From Myxococcaceae bacterium (GTDB taxonomy: Bacteria > Myxococcota_A > Polyangia > Polyangiales > Ga0077539): DNA of 64,000 nucleotides. The notes under the pieces are model-generated. The model saw only the letters and a list, made by a program, of their open reading frames with translations. It made no database searches and was not told where the DNA came from. Positions within the stretch are counted from its first letter, which is position 1. Every line of letters begins with the position of its first letter. Made by a program: the position numbers and the translations under genes. Below are positions 1-9,453 of this stretch, piece by piece. The DNA is taken from NCBI GenBank assembly GCA_004297725.1, contig SCUS01000059.1, forward strand, positions 1 to 64,000. The letters are read 5' to 3'.

Positions 1-348
1 TGCGACCGGGGCCGCGGGCGCCGGGCGGGCGGGGGCCGGGCGGGGCAGCGGGGGCGGGGGCTTCGGGGCGGCGCGGGGGGCGGTCGAGGCGCCGGCCTTG
101 GCGCTCGCGGCCCAGTGGATGGTCCACGCCGTGCCGGTGAGGTAGCGCAGGGTCTCCTCGACCACGGGCACGTAGCCCTTGGTCACCCACTCGCGCGCGA
201 AGTCGTTGGGGGCCCGCAGCAGCAGCACCCCGTCGGCGGCGTCGAGGGCCTCCAGGGGGCGCAGCAGCTTGTCGATCATCTGCTCGCCCACGCGGCCGCG
301 GAGCGCCTCGAGCACCTTGTCCCAGAGCGTCTTGGCCTCGTCACCCAC
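1..348 (-). CDS. dnaA: Chromosomal replication initiator DnaA, N-terminal part (runs off window start)
   Basis: Translated from a GTG at 348, the first ~75 residues match DnaA domain I (LWDKVLEALRG, then PLEAL, then LLLRAPNDFAREWV and Y-V-P-V-VEETLRYLTG), the self-association/helicase-loading domain. Residues ~76-116 are an Ala/Pro-rich linker (domain II). The AAA+ and DNA-binding domains lie outside the window. DnaA opens the replication origin. No in-frame ATG exists upstream, and a weak AGGA lies ~13 bases before the GTG. The upstream gap carries DnaA-box-like 9-mers, which supports the assignment. The gene family is clear from the domain I pattern; only one domain is visible. Confidence 0.85.
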   Translation of the reverse strand, partial: MGDEAKTLWDKVLEALRGRVGEQMIDKLLRPLEALDAADGVLLLRAPNDFAREWVTKGYVPVVEETLRYLTGTAWTIHWAASAKAGASTAPRAAPKPPPPLPRPAPARPAPAAPVA

Positions 349-563
349 GGCGGTACAACATCCTGTCCACAGCGTTTTCCACAGCCCCGGGACACACCAG
401 GTCCAGAGGGGTCGCAGCATCGTGGAAGAACGCTGCCAGCGCGAGAAATCGACCAGAGGCGGGGGAGCGCCCGGAGGCGTTTGTCCACAGGCCGGTGGGG
501 AGACCTGTGGAAAACCGGTCGGGAAGTAGACACACCCCCGGCGGCGTTCTATCCGCGGCAGTC
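349..563. promoter_or_regulatory. dnaA upstream region with DnaA boxes; candidate oriC or autoregulatory region
   Basis: Gap between dnaA and the divergent gene at 564. Four 9-mers resemble the DnaA box TTATCCACA: CTGTCCACA (363-371), TTTTCCACA (375-383), TTGTCCACA (481-489), and TTTTCCACA on the minus strand (506-514). Two pairs ~100 bp apart flank a purine-rich stretch (421-470). I see no clear AT-rich unwinding element, so dnaA autoregulation alone is possible. The box family and the dnaA-oriC linkage are established knowledge; origin function here is inference. Confidence 0.6.
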
Positions 564-1454
564 ATGGAGCTCACCGTCCTCGCCCGATCGCTGTGCTGTG
601 CGACCGCGCTGGCCCTGGTCCCGTCGGTCGCGCTGGGGCAGGTGCAGACGGCCCCGGAGACCCCGGTCACGGCCCGCACCATGGCCCTCGGCGGCGGCAC
701 CCACGCCATCGCGCAGAGCACCTCGGCGCTCTACGTCAACCCGGCGGCCATGAGCCAGTCGCGCGTCTACCACGTCGACAGCTCGGTGCTCTGGGACCCG
801 GCGCAGGGCCGCTGGTCCTTCGGCGGCGCGGTGGTCGACTCCACGCGCAAGGTGGGGGCGGGCCTCGCCTACCACTACTCCCTGCTCGACGGCGACACCC
901 GCAACCACGACTTCCGCATCGCCCTCGGCGCCGCGCTCGCCGAGGGGGTGAGCCTCGGCGTCACCGGCCGCTACCTCGACTACGTGGGCGTCCCCACCGC
1001 CAACGGCGTGCGGGGCAGCGCCTACTCGGGCTTCACCGTCGACGTGGGCATCGCGCTCAAGCCCTGGTCGTGGCTCACCCTGGGCGTCACCGGCTACTCC
1101 CTCAGCAACCCCGACACGGCGCTCTCGCCCCTCTCCATCGGCGGCGGCATCGGGATCATCCCCATCGACACCCTCCACATCGTGGCCGACACGGTGTGGG
1201 ACGTGACCTCCTTCGCCGACGGCCCTCGCGCCCGCTGGTCGGGCGGCGTCGAGCTGCTGGCCAGCCGGGTCCCGCTGCGCCTCGGCTACACCTACGACGA
1301 CATCCGGCTCAACAACCCGGTGCACCTCATCACCGCGGGCCTCGGGTACATCGACCAGATGTTCGCGGTCGAGGCCGCCCTGCGCCAGGAGGTGCACGGC
1401 GGCTCGCAGACCACGCTGCTGCTCAACCTCCGGTACTTCCACCGGCTGCTCTAG
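564..1454 (+). CDS. Outer-membrane beta-barrel protein (PorV/FadL-like)
   Basis: 296 residues from ATG 564. A signal peptide (residues 1-25, ending VALGQ) is followed by TARTMALGGGTHAIA and ALYVNPAAM, the typical start of UPF0164/PorV- or FadL-like outer-membrane barrels. The remainder alternates short amphipathic strands with turns and ends in an aromatic-rich LLLNLRYFHRLL strand. It probably sits in the outer membrane; transport substrate unknown. The ATG was chosen because it gives a clean signal peptide; the longer open frame from 495 does not. It is divergent from dnaA and convergent with the oxidoreductase at 1488. Confidence 0.72.
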   Translation: MELTVLARSLCCATALALVPSVALGQVQTAPETPVTARTMALGGGTHAIAQSTSALYVNPAAMSQSRVYHVDSSVLWDPAQGRWSFGGAVVDSTRKVGAGLAYHYSLLDGDTRNHDFRIALGAALAEGVSLGVTGRYLDYVGVPTANGVRGSAYSGFTVDVGIALKPWSWLTLGVTGYSLSNPDTALSPLSIGGGIGIIPIDTLHIVADTVWDVTSFADGPRARWSGGVELLASRVPLRLGYTYDDIRLNNPVHLITAGLGYIDQMFAVEAALRQEVHGGSQTTLLLNLRYFHRLL

Positions 1455-1465
1455 GGCCCCCCCCC

Positions 1466-1485
1466 GAATACAGGGCCCTGTATTC
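1466..1485. other. WTAC-N8-GTAW dyad site 1 (perfect 20-bp palindrome)
   Basis: GAATACAGGGCCCTGTATTC is a perfect palindrome in the 33-bp gap between two convergent genes. It is the only intergenic and the most symmetrical member of a nine-site family spread over the window. It has no loop and no T-run, so it is not a typical intrinsic terminator. Confidence 0.75.
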
Positions 1486-1487
1486 CC

Positions 1488-2474
1488 TCACCAGCGCAGC
1501 ACGATCTTCCCCACGGTCTCGTCGCCCGCCATCCGTCGGTGGGCCTCTCGCACCTGCTCCATCGGCAGCACCGCGTCCACCACCGGACGCAGCGCCCCGC
1601 TCGCGAAGCCCGGCACCACCGCCGCGGTGAAGCCCCTCGCCAGGGCGATCTTCTCCTCCAGCGGACGGCTCCGCAGCACGGTGCCCTTCACGGTCACCCG
1701 CCTGGAGAGCGCGAGCCCCAGCGGCAGCGTCGCCGACCCGCCCCCCGTCGTCGCCAGCAGCATCAGCCTCGCCCCCGGCGCCGCGCACCGCAGGCTCTCC
1801 TCCAGGTAACCGCCGCCCACCAGGTCGAGCACCACCGTCACGCCCGCGCCTCCGGTGCGCGTCAGCACCGCGTCGGCGAAGCGCCCCTCCACCGCGACCA
1901 CCGCCTCGTCGAGGCCCCACGCCGCGCAGCGCGCCAGCTTCGCGGCGCTGCGCCCGGTGCCGATCACCCTCGCGCCCATGGCCCTCGCGAGCTGCGTCGC
2001 GGCGGTGCCCACCCCGCTCGCGGCGGCGTGCACCAGCACCACGTCGCCCATGCGAGTGCCCGCCTGCACCAGGGCGTCCCACGCCGTCGCGAAGGCCTCG
2101 GGGATCGACGCCGCGTCGGTCAGCGACATCGCCTCGGGCACCGCCATGAGCTCGCGGTGATGCACCACCACGGCCTCGGCCATCGCGCCGCCGGCCACCA
2201 GGCCCATCACCCGGTCGCCCACGGCCACGCCGCGCACCTCCGCGCCCACGGCCTCGACCAGCCCCGCGTACTCCAGGCCCGGAACATCCGCCGCCACCCC
2301 GGGCGGCGCCGGGTACCTGCCCGCGCGCTGCATCAGGTCGGCGCGGTTGAGCCCCGCCGCCGCCACCTTCACCCGCACCTCGCCGACGCCCGGATCGCGC
2401 AGCGACACCTCCCCCAGCTCCAGCACGTCGAGGTCCCCAGGCTCCCGGATGCGCACCGCTCGGATGGTCTTCAT
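1488..2474 (-). CDS. NAD(P)H:quinone oxidoreductase (zinc-independent MDR family, PIG3-like)
   Basis: 328 residues, the usual size for quinone oxidoreductases of the medium-chain dehydrogenase family. N-terminal GroES-like fold with LNRADLMQRAGRYP and the family's VPGLEYAG. Rossmann domain around residues 140-165 (HAAASGVGTAA, with AxxGxxG). No zinc-ligand cysteine set is visible, as expected for the zinc-independent branch. Likely cytosolic NADPH-dependent reduction of quinones or enals. Its ATG (2472-2474) overlaps the stop of the upstream membrane-protein gene by 4 bp, so the two are probably translated together. Confidence 0.88.
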   Translation of the reverse strand: MKTIRAVRIREPGDLDVLELGEVSLRDPGVGEVRVKVAAAGLNRADLMQRAGRYPAPPGVAADVPGLEYAGLVEAVGAEVRGVAVGDRVMGLVAGGAMAEAVVVHHRELMAVPEAMSLTDAASIPEAFATAWDALVQAGTRMGDVVLVHAAASGVGTAATQLARAMGARVIGTGRSAAKLARCAAWGLDEAVVAVEGRFADAVLTRTGGAGVTVVLDLVGGGYLEESLRCAAPGARLMLLATTGGGSATLPLGLALSRRVTVKGTVLRSRPLEEKIALARGFTAAVVPGFASGALRPVVDAVLPMEQVREAHRRMAGDETVGKIVLRW

Positions 2475-3787
2475 GGTGCGCGGGACTCTACCGCCTCCCC
2501 CACCGCGGCCGCGATCGAGCGGGCCACCCGGGCCATCGTGGGCGTGAGCGAGCCCCGGCGGCGGGCGTTGCGCAGCGAGCGCCGCGCGGTGACCACGTCG
2601 CCCGTGCGCGCCGCGAACCAGGCGTTGCGCAGGTGCCCCGACGGGTCGCGCGGCCGCATCTGGGTCATCGCGTCGAGCTGGTGCGCGTCCGAGGTGAAGC
2701 CCGTGGCCGTCTGCCGCGCCATGAAGCCCAGCAGCACCAGCAGCGCCACCCCGCACCCGCCCACGAGACGCCGCGTCCCGGAGGAGAGCGCGGCGATCCA
2801 TGTCGGCGAGGGCTCGCGCAGCACCGCCACGGCCAGCAGCACCGCGGCGCCGGCGAGGTAGCGGTCGAAGCCGTAGGCGAGCGAGTCGGCGAAGCGCACC
2901 AGCGGGAGCGCCGAGAGCGCAGCGCCCAGCACCAGCACCGCCGCGCCGCGGGCCTGGCGCCGCCAGAGGAATACGCTGGCCAGTAAAGGGAGCGCCGCGG
3001 TGAGCCGCTCGGCGGAGCTCATCGGGAGGCTGAGCTCCCAGTGGGGCAGCCGCAGGGCCGTCTCCGTGGGGACCACCAGCGCCCGGGTGGCGATGGACAC
3101 CGCCCTCGGGACCCGCATGGACCATCGGAGGAGGTCGTCGAGCGAGGGGCGCGCCCCGAAGGTGAGCAGCGAGGTGAGCAGCGCCGTCAGCGCGATGGCG
3201 AGGGCCGTGCGGCGCGATCGGGTGGAGGGCTGCTCGAGCGCGGCGGCGAGGCCCAGCGCGGCGGCGGCGGGCGCGAAGCCGGGCGAGGCGGCCACGCCCA
3301 GGAGGGTGAGCGCGAGGGCGGGCGCGGCGCGGCCGTGATGGAGCGAGAGCGCGAGGCCCGCGAGGGAGGCGGCGCAGAGGGCCTCGCCGCGGGCCGCGAG
3401 GTGGCCGTAGGACTCCAGCAGCGAGGGGTGCAGCGCGAAGGCGCCGAGCGCCAGGGCGTGCCAGGGGTGCACCCGGTCGCCGGGGTGGCGGGCGAGCACG
3501 AGCCGCAGCAGGAGCCAGACGGTCAGCAGGTGCAGCGCCAGGGAGGCGAGGTGGTGGAGCTGCACCGCGACGACGAAGCGCGGCGGGGAGAGCGCGGCCA
3601 CGGCGCGGAAGGAGAGCTCGACCGCGGGCTGCCAGCGGGGGGGCTGGGCGAAGACGTCGGCGCGGGGGAAGGGGCGGCGCAGCGGGACGAGGCGCAGGTC
3701 GTCGAGGAGGGGGTCGCCGGTGAGGGCGGGCCACGCGCAGAGGAGCACCGCGGCGCAGAGCAGGAGCAGCAGCACGGGGCGGCGCAC
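2471..3787 (-). CDS. Polytopic membrane protein, TMTC/glycosyltransferase-like architecture
   Basis: About 438 residues from GTG 3787 (RRPVLLLLL...), which puts a positive N-terminus directly before the first membrane segment; a longer start at GTG 3850 would leave only 20 bp to the divergent malK. I count roughly nine or ten hydrophobic segments. A conserved-looking DDLRLVPLRRPFPRADVF loop lies near the N-terminus, similar in position to the periplasmic loop of TMTC/PMT-type proteins. The last ~90 residues are soluble, Arg-rich and helical (TPR-like). No function assigned. 4-bp overlap with the downstream oxidoreductase gene. Contains dyad site 2. Confidence 0.65.
   Translation of the reverse strand: MRRPVLLLLLCAAVLLCAWPALTGDPLLDDLRLVPLRRPFPRADVFAQPPRWQPAVELSFRAVAALSPPRFVVAVQLHHLASLALHLLTVWLLLRLVLARHPGDRVHPWHALALGAFALHPSLLESYGHLAARGEALCAASLAGLALSLHHGRAAPALALTLLGVAASPGFAPAAAALGLAAALEQPSTRSRRTALAIALTALLTSLLTFGARPSLDDLLRWSMRVPRAVSIATRALVVPTETALRLPHWELSLPMSSAERLTAALPLLASVFLWRRQARGAAVLVLGAALSALPLVRFADSLAYGFDRYLAGAAVLLAVAVLREPSPTWIAALSSGTRRLVGGCGVALLVLLGFMARQTATGFTSDAHQLDAMTQMRPRDPSGHLRNAWFAARTGDVVTARRSLRNARRRGSLTPTMARVARSIAAAVGEAVESRAP
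2969..2988. other. WTAC-N8-GTAW dyad site 2
   Basis: GAATAC-N8-GTAAAG inside the membrane-protein gene. On the coding strand it is read TTA-CTG-GCC-AGC-GTA-TTC, so it uses TTA and GTA, codons otherwise almost absent in this gene. Confidence 0.7.
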
Positions 3788-3870
3788 GCCCGACGGTAGC
3801 CCGAACGCCACGCACGAGGCAGGAGAATGGGATTCCCAAGCACGGGGCACTTCTGGAACACTCCGCGCCC

Positions 3871-4949
<1,079 letters not shown>

Positions 4950-4953
<4 letters not shown>

Positions 4954-7121
4954 CCCCCCGTCGCCTCCTCGCCGCCCTCGCCCTCCTCCTCGCCGCCCCA
5001 TCGGCCTCGGCGCAGCACCTCACGCTCTGGCACGCCTACCGCGGCGCCGAGCAGACCGCCCTCGACCAGGTGCTCGACGCCTGGCGCCGGGCGCACCCCG
5101 CCGCCACCCTCGACGTGCTCGCGGTCCCCTTCGAGGCCTACGCCTCCAAGCTGGAGTCGGCGATCCCCCACGACCACGGCCCCGACGTCTTCGTCGACGC
5201 CCACGAGCGCCTCGCCAGCTACCGCGCCCTCGGCCTCGTCGCCCCCGTCGCCCGCGCCTCCGTCACCGCCGTCACCGCGCGCTTCGACGACACCGCCGTG
5301 CGCGCCCTCACCGCCGCGGGCGACCTCTACGCCTTCCCCCTCTCGGTGAAGTGCGTCGCCCTCTTCATCAACCCCACCCTCTGGACCGACCCCGCGCCCC
5401 CCGCCACGCTCGAGTCCATCGAGGCCCTGCGCCCTCGCCTCCCCGCCGGAACATACCCGCTCGTGTATGAGTCCCAGGGCGCCTACTTCCACGCGCCGCT
5501 GCTGCACGCCTACGGCGGCGCCATGCTCGACGACGCCGGGCGCTACACCTTCGTCGGCCCCGCGGCCGAGCGCTCGCTGCGCCGGGTGATCGCCATGACC
5601 CGCGCGGGGGTGATCCCCGACGAGGCCTCCGGCGCGCTGGTCTCCCAGCTCTTCTCCACCGGTCGCGCCGCGACGGCCATCTCGGGCCCGTGGCTCGCCG
5701 CCGAGCTCGGGTCGCGCGTCCCCTTTCGGGTGGCCCCGCTGCCCGCCCTCGCCGACGCCGGCGGTCGCCTCATGGAGCCCTACGCCACCGTCGAGGGCGC
5801 CTTCGTCTCCTCGCGCAGCCATGATCCCTCCGCGGCCATCGCCCTCGCCGAGGCCCTCACCGAGGTGCCCGCCGCGGTGATCCGCGCCCGCGTCGGCCGC
5901 CAGGTGGTCGCCACCCGCGACGCCTGGACCGCCGACCCCGAGCTCGCCCGCGACCCGGTGCTCTCGGTGTTTCGCGAGGCCGCGTCGCACGCCCGCCCGA
6001 TGCCCACGCACCCGCACATGAGGGCGGTGTTCGAGCCCGCGCGGCAGGCGATCCTGAAGGCGCTCCGGGGCGACCGCTCCCCGCGCACGGCGCTCGAGGA
6101 GGCCGAGCACCGCTTCACCGACGTGACCCGCCCCCTCCCCCGCCGGCGCGACGCCACGCTCGCGCTCCTCGCGGTGGGCCTCGCTGCCATGGGCCTGGTG
6201 CTCAACTCCCTGCGCGGCTTACGCGACCCGGTATTCCGCCGTGACCTCCGGCGCTCGCTGCCGGCCTACGCCTGGGTCACCCACGCCGCCGTCACGCTGG
6301 CGCTGCTGGTGGTGGTGCCGCTGGTCATCGGCGCGGTCACCTCGCTCTACGCCACCCGCGAGGGCCACTCGTACTACGTGGGCCTCGCCAACTATGTCGA
6401 CATCCTCACGGCGCGCGGCGGCCCCCTCCTGGCAACCGGGTCGTTCTATCGGGTGCTGCTGGTCACGGTGCTCTGGACCGTTGCCAACATCACCCTCCAC
6501 GTCTCCATCGGCGTGGCGCTGGCGCTGCTGCTCTCCCGCCCGCTGCTTCGGATGAAGGCCCTCTATCGGGTGCTGCTGATCATCCCCTGGGCGGTGCCCT
6601 CCTACGTGACGGCGCTCGCGTGGAAGGGGATGTTCCATCGGCAGTTCGGCGCCGTGAACGCGCTGCTCACGACCCTCGGGGGAGAGCCCGTGAGCTGGTT
6701 CGCGCGCTTCTCCACGGCCTTCGCGGCCAACGTCACCACCAACGTGTGGCTCGGCTTTCCGTTCATGATGGTGGTCACCATCGGCGCCCTCGCGGGTATC
6801 CCGAAGGACCTCTATGAAGCCGCCGCCGTCGACGGCGCGACCGCGTGGCAGCAGTTCTGGAAGGTCACGGTGCCGATGCTCCGACCCGCCATGGGGCCCT
6901 CCGTGGCCATGGGCGCCGTCTGGACCTTCAACCAGTTCAACGTGGTCTTCCTGGTGTCGGGTGGAGAGCCCGATGGCGAGACGGACATCCTGGTGAGCGA
7001 GGCCTACCGCTGGGCCTTCACCCGACAGGCCCAGTACGGATACGCCTCCGCCTACGCCGTCCTCATCTTCCTGATCCTGCTGCTGGTCACGCGGCGTCGC
7101 TCCCCGGAGGCCCTCCCATGA
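4950..7121 (+). CDS. Fused solute-binding protein and ABC permease (MalE-MalF type)
   Basis: 723 residues. Signal peptide 1-22 (APSASAQ), then a family-1 extracellular sugar-binding module (~23-405: LTLWHAYRGAEQTALDQVL near the start, DVFVDAHERLASY, then AATAISGPWLAAELG). A first membrane segment (~410-430) leads into a MalF-type permease (~440-720) with the EAA loop YEAAAVDGATAWQQFWKVTVP near 622. In most systems binding protein and permease are separate chains; here the receptor is tethered to the channel and no separate binding-protein gene follows. GTG start overlaps malK; its stop overlaps malG (ATGA). Contains dyad sites 3 and 4. Confidence 0.9.
5451..5470. other. WTAC-N8-GTAW dyad site 3
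   Basis: ACATAC-N8-GTATGA in the binding-protein part of the fusion gene, read in the TAC...TAT codon phase. Confidence 0.65.
6217..6236. other. WTAC-N8-GTAW dyad site 4
   Basis: GCTTAC-N8-GTATTC at the junction between binding-protein and permease modules. Read as TTA-CGC-GAC-CCG-GTA-TTC, again the rare TTA/GTA pair. Confidence 0.7.
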
Positions 7122-7969
7122 GCCGCCGCACTCCATGGTGGATCGAGCTCCTGGTGCACGCCGCGCTCCTCACCGCGGTGGCCTTCGCGCTCTACCCCGT
7201 GCTCTGGGTGGTCACCCTCGCGCTCTCCCCCAGCGGCACGCCCTCCCCCCGCGCGCTCCCATGGCCCGAGGCCTTCTCTCTCGACAACTTCCGCGCGGTC
7301 ACCCTCCAGCACGACGCCGCGGGCCGATGGCTCTTCGGTCGCCAGCTCTTCAACTCGGTGTTCGTCGCCGTCGCCACCGCGGTGACCTCCGTCGCCCTGG
7401 CCACGCCCGCGGCCTATGCCATGGCCCGCATGCGCTTCGTCGGTGACCGCGCGGGCATGAGGGTGCTCCTGGCCACACAGATGTTCCCTGGCGTGGCGAC
7501 CGCGGTGCCGCTGTACGTCATCCTCGACGGGCTGCGGCTGCTCGACACGCGCGCCGGGCTGGTGCTGGTCTATGCGACCACGGCGCTGCCCTTCGCGATG
7601 TTCCAATTGCGCGGGGCCTTCGAGGCGATTCCGCGCGAGCTCGAGGAGGCCGCCATGGTCGATGGCGCCACGCGCTGGCAGGCCTTCTTCAAGGTGGTGC
7701 TCCCGGCCGCGCGCCCCGCCATCGCCGTCACCTGCCTCTTCGCCTTCATGTCCGCGTGGAACGAGTTCATCCTCGCGGCGACCTTCCTCTCCCATGAAGA
7801 CGCCTTCACGCTCCCGGTGGCGCTGCAGCGCTACGTGGGCGAGCACGACGCCGCATGGGGGCGCTTCGCGGCGGGCGCGATGGTCGTGAGCGTTCCGGTG
7901 ATGGCGGTGTTCTATGCCGTGCAGCGCCACCTGGTAGGCGGGCTCACCGCGGGGAGCGTGAAGGGATAA
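7118..7969 (+). CDS. malG: Carbohydrate ABC transporter permease (MalG family)
   Basis: 283 residues, typical of MalG. Six membrane segments; the EAA loop LEEAAMVDGATRWQAFFKVVLP lies near residue 174, with WNEFILA after it. It forms the permease heterodimer with the membrane part of the upstream fusion protein and docks on the MalK ATPase. The ATG overlaps the preceding stop by 4 bp, so malK, fusion and malG are one transcription unit. It ends 11 bp before the convergent gene at 7981. Confidence 0.92.
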   Translation: MSRRTPWWIELLVHAALLTAVAFALYPVLWVVTLALSPSGTPSPRALPWPEAFSLDNFRAVTLQHDAAGRWLFGRQLFNSVFVAVATAVTSVALATPAAYAMARMRFVGDRAGMRVLLATQMFPGVATAVPLYVILDGLRLLDTRAGLVLVYATTALPFAMFQLRGAFEAIPRELEEAAMVDGATRWQAFFKVVLPAARPAIAVTCLFAFMSAWNEFILAATFLSHEDAFTLPVALQRYVGEHDAAWGRFAAGAMVVSVPVMAVFYAVQRHLVGGLTAGSVKG

Positions 7970-7980
7970 GGGTCGCTCGA

Positions 7981-8475
7981 TCAGCCCTGGTCGTCGCCGC
8001 CGGCGTCCGAGCCCTTGGCCTTCTTGCGGGCGCCCTTGGCGGCCTTCTTCGAGCCGCCGCCGAGGGAGTACTTCGCCATGCGGCGCTCGCCGATCTGCGA
8101 CACCTGGTTGCTGCTCTTCAGCTTGCCGAGGGCGTACTGGAAGGGACCCGGGTCAACCTTCAACGCCTTGACCATCTCGGAGGCGGACATCTTCGCTCCA
8201 CCCTTGAGGGCATCGAGGATCTGCACCTGAAGCGCCTCGACCTCCTTGGGGGTGCTCTTCGGACCACGCTTGCTGGTCTTCTTGCGGGCTGCGGCGGGGG
8301 CGGCAGCGGCGGCCTTCGGGGGGCGCCCGCGGCGCTTCGGGGCGGAGGCCGGGAGCGATCGGCCCGCCGGTGCGCCACCGCCGAGGCTCGTCACCACGGC
8401 CTCGCGGAACACCTTCAGGAGCTGCGCGGCGAAGTCGTTCAGGATGCGATTGATGTCGGTTTGCATATCGGCCAT
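7981..8475 (-). CDS. AT-hook DNA-binding protein with winged-helix-like domain
   Basis: 164 residues from ATG 8475, preceded by an AGAGGTGA ribosome-binding site. N-terminal helix (ILNDFAAQLLKVFREAVVTSL), an AT-hook KRRGRPPK at ~47-54 in an Ala/Lys-rich linker, then ~85-140 (VEALQVQILDALKGGAKMSASEMVKALKV, then LGKLKSSNQVSQIGERRMAKYSL), which has the spacing of a small winged helix. The tail is Lys/Ala-rich, histone-like. Likely nucleoid-associated or a transcription factor of the kind common in myxobacteria; the target is unknown. Confidence 0.72.
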   Translation of the reverse strand: MADMQTDINRILNDFAAQLLKVFREAVVTSLGGGAPAGRSLPASAPKRRGRPPKAAAAAPAAARKKTSKRGPKSTPKEVEALQVQILDALKGGAKMSASEMVKALKVDPGPFQYALGKLKSSNQVSQIGERRMAKYSLGGGSKKAAKGARKKAKGSDAGGDDQG

Positions 8476-8829
8476 TGGGTCACCTCTCAACGCTGGACAC
8501 TCCCCGCAACCAACAATCAAGTCAAGGTGCATTGACAGGTTCTGATCGACTTTGAATGGTCGTGATACCGGGCAACCGTACCCGTTGCGCTTCGCTCCAT
8601 GCACGGAATGTCCTTGTTCACCGTTGTTGGATGGCCCTCGCACCCTGGGGCCTTCGCCAGCCCGCCGGGGGCATGGCCCCCCCGGGGGAGCGCCGGAGCT
8701 CCGGAGAACTTTTCTTCGGGGCTCCTCTGGGCGCTTCAACGAGGGACGGGGTTGGGGTATCCTCCCGCGGGCCTGCGGCGCCGGAAGCCGTACGGTGCCT
8801 TCGACAGAGACGCGAAAGGAAGCGGACGC
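8476..8829. promoter_or_regulatory. 354-bp intergenic region with palindromes
   Basis: Divergent gap, so it must hold promoters for 7981-8475 (minus) and 8830-9453 (plus). It contains a GGGGGC-ATG-GCCCCC hairpin (8667-8681), a CCCCCGGGGG run and a perfect 12-bp palindrome CCGGAGCTCCGG (8693-8704) followed by AGAACTTTTCTT, which could act as a transcription block or protein site. The 8500-8600 part is less GC-rich than its surroundings. No RNA gene recognised. Confidence 0.4.
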
Positions 8830-9453
8830 ATGAGCGATTCGGTGGAGAACGGGGCGACGAACGACGCGGTCGCGTGGCCCACGGTGCTGGAAGAGGCCTT
8901 CAAGGCCGAGCCCGCGGGGTGGTCCTTCGCGGCGACCTCCCGCACGCCGCCGCTGCGCTTCGACGCGCCCGGCCTGGTGGTCACGCTCCCCGGCGGCGAG
9001 ACCTCCGTGGCGGCCTACTGGTATGAGAAGCAGCAGTTCGCGGACTTCTCCGTGAGCGTCACCGTCGCCCTGCTCAGCGCGCAGGAGCCCACCCAGAGCT
9101 ACGCGGGCATCAGCTTCCGGGCGAAGAGCGACAAGGACAACTACCGGGTCTTCATCGACGGCGAGGGGTACTACCGGCTCACCCGCCGCGTCGCCAACAC
9201 CAGCACCGCGCTCATCGACTGGACCCGCCACGAGGCCCTCAAGGCCGGCGTCGGCGAGGAGAACCGGCTGCGCGTCGTGGCCACCGGCTCGGAGATCATC
9301 CTCTACGCCAACGACGTGCGGCTCATCACCGTGAAGGACGACACCTTCGGCGCGGGCCACATCGCGCTCCAGGCGCAGGGCGGCAGCGCGGAGAGCGAGA
9401 GCGCGACGGTGTTCGCGTTCCGCAACCTCGAGATCGCCACGCCCTCTCCCTAG
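8830..9453 (+). CDS. DUF1080/LamG-like beta-sandwich protein
   Basis: 207 residues from ATG 8830 with AAGGAAG just upstream. The sequence (WYEKQQFADFSVSVTVALL, YAGISFRAKSDKDNYRVFID, NRLRVVATGSEIILYANDVRL, FGAGHIALQAQGG) has the strand pattern of concanavalin-like 3-keto-disaccharide hydrolase/DUF1080 domains. No signal peptide is evident, so cytoplasmic or unconventional export. Exact activity unknown. Its TAG stop shares bases with the stop of the convergent gene (9450-9453). Confidence 0.65.
   Translation: MSDSVENGATNDAVAWPTVLEEAFKAEPAGWSFAATSRTPPLRFDAPGLVVTLPGGETSVAAYWYEKQQFADFSVSVTVALLSAQEPTQSYAGISFRAKSDKDNYRVFIDGEGYYRLTRRVANTSTALIDWTRHEALKAGVGEENRLRVVATGSEIILYANDVRLITVKDDTFGAGHIALQAQGGSAESESATVFAFRNLEIATPSP

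Noticed and set aside
8561..8583. GATAC-N9-GTAC near the AT-hook gene, considered as another dyad site
   Set aside because: Spacing is 9 rather than 8 and the right half lacks A/T after GTA; counted as chance.
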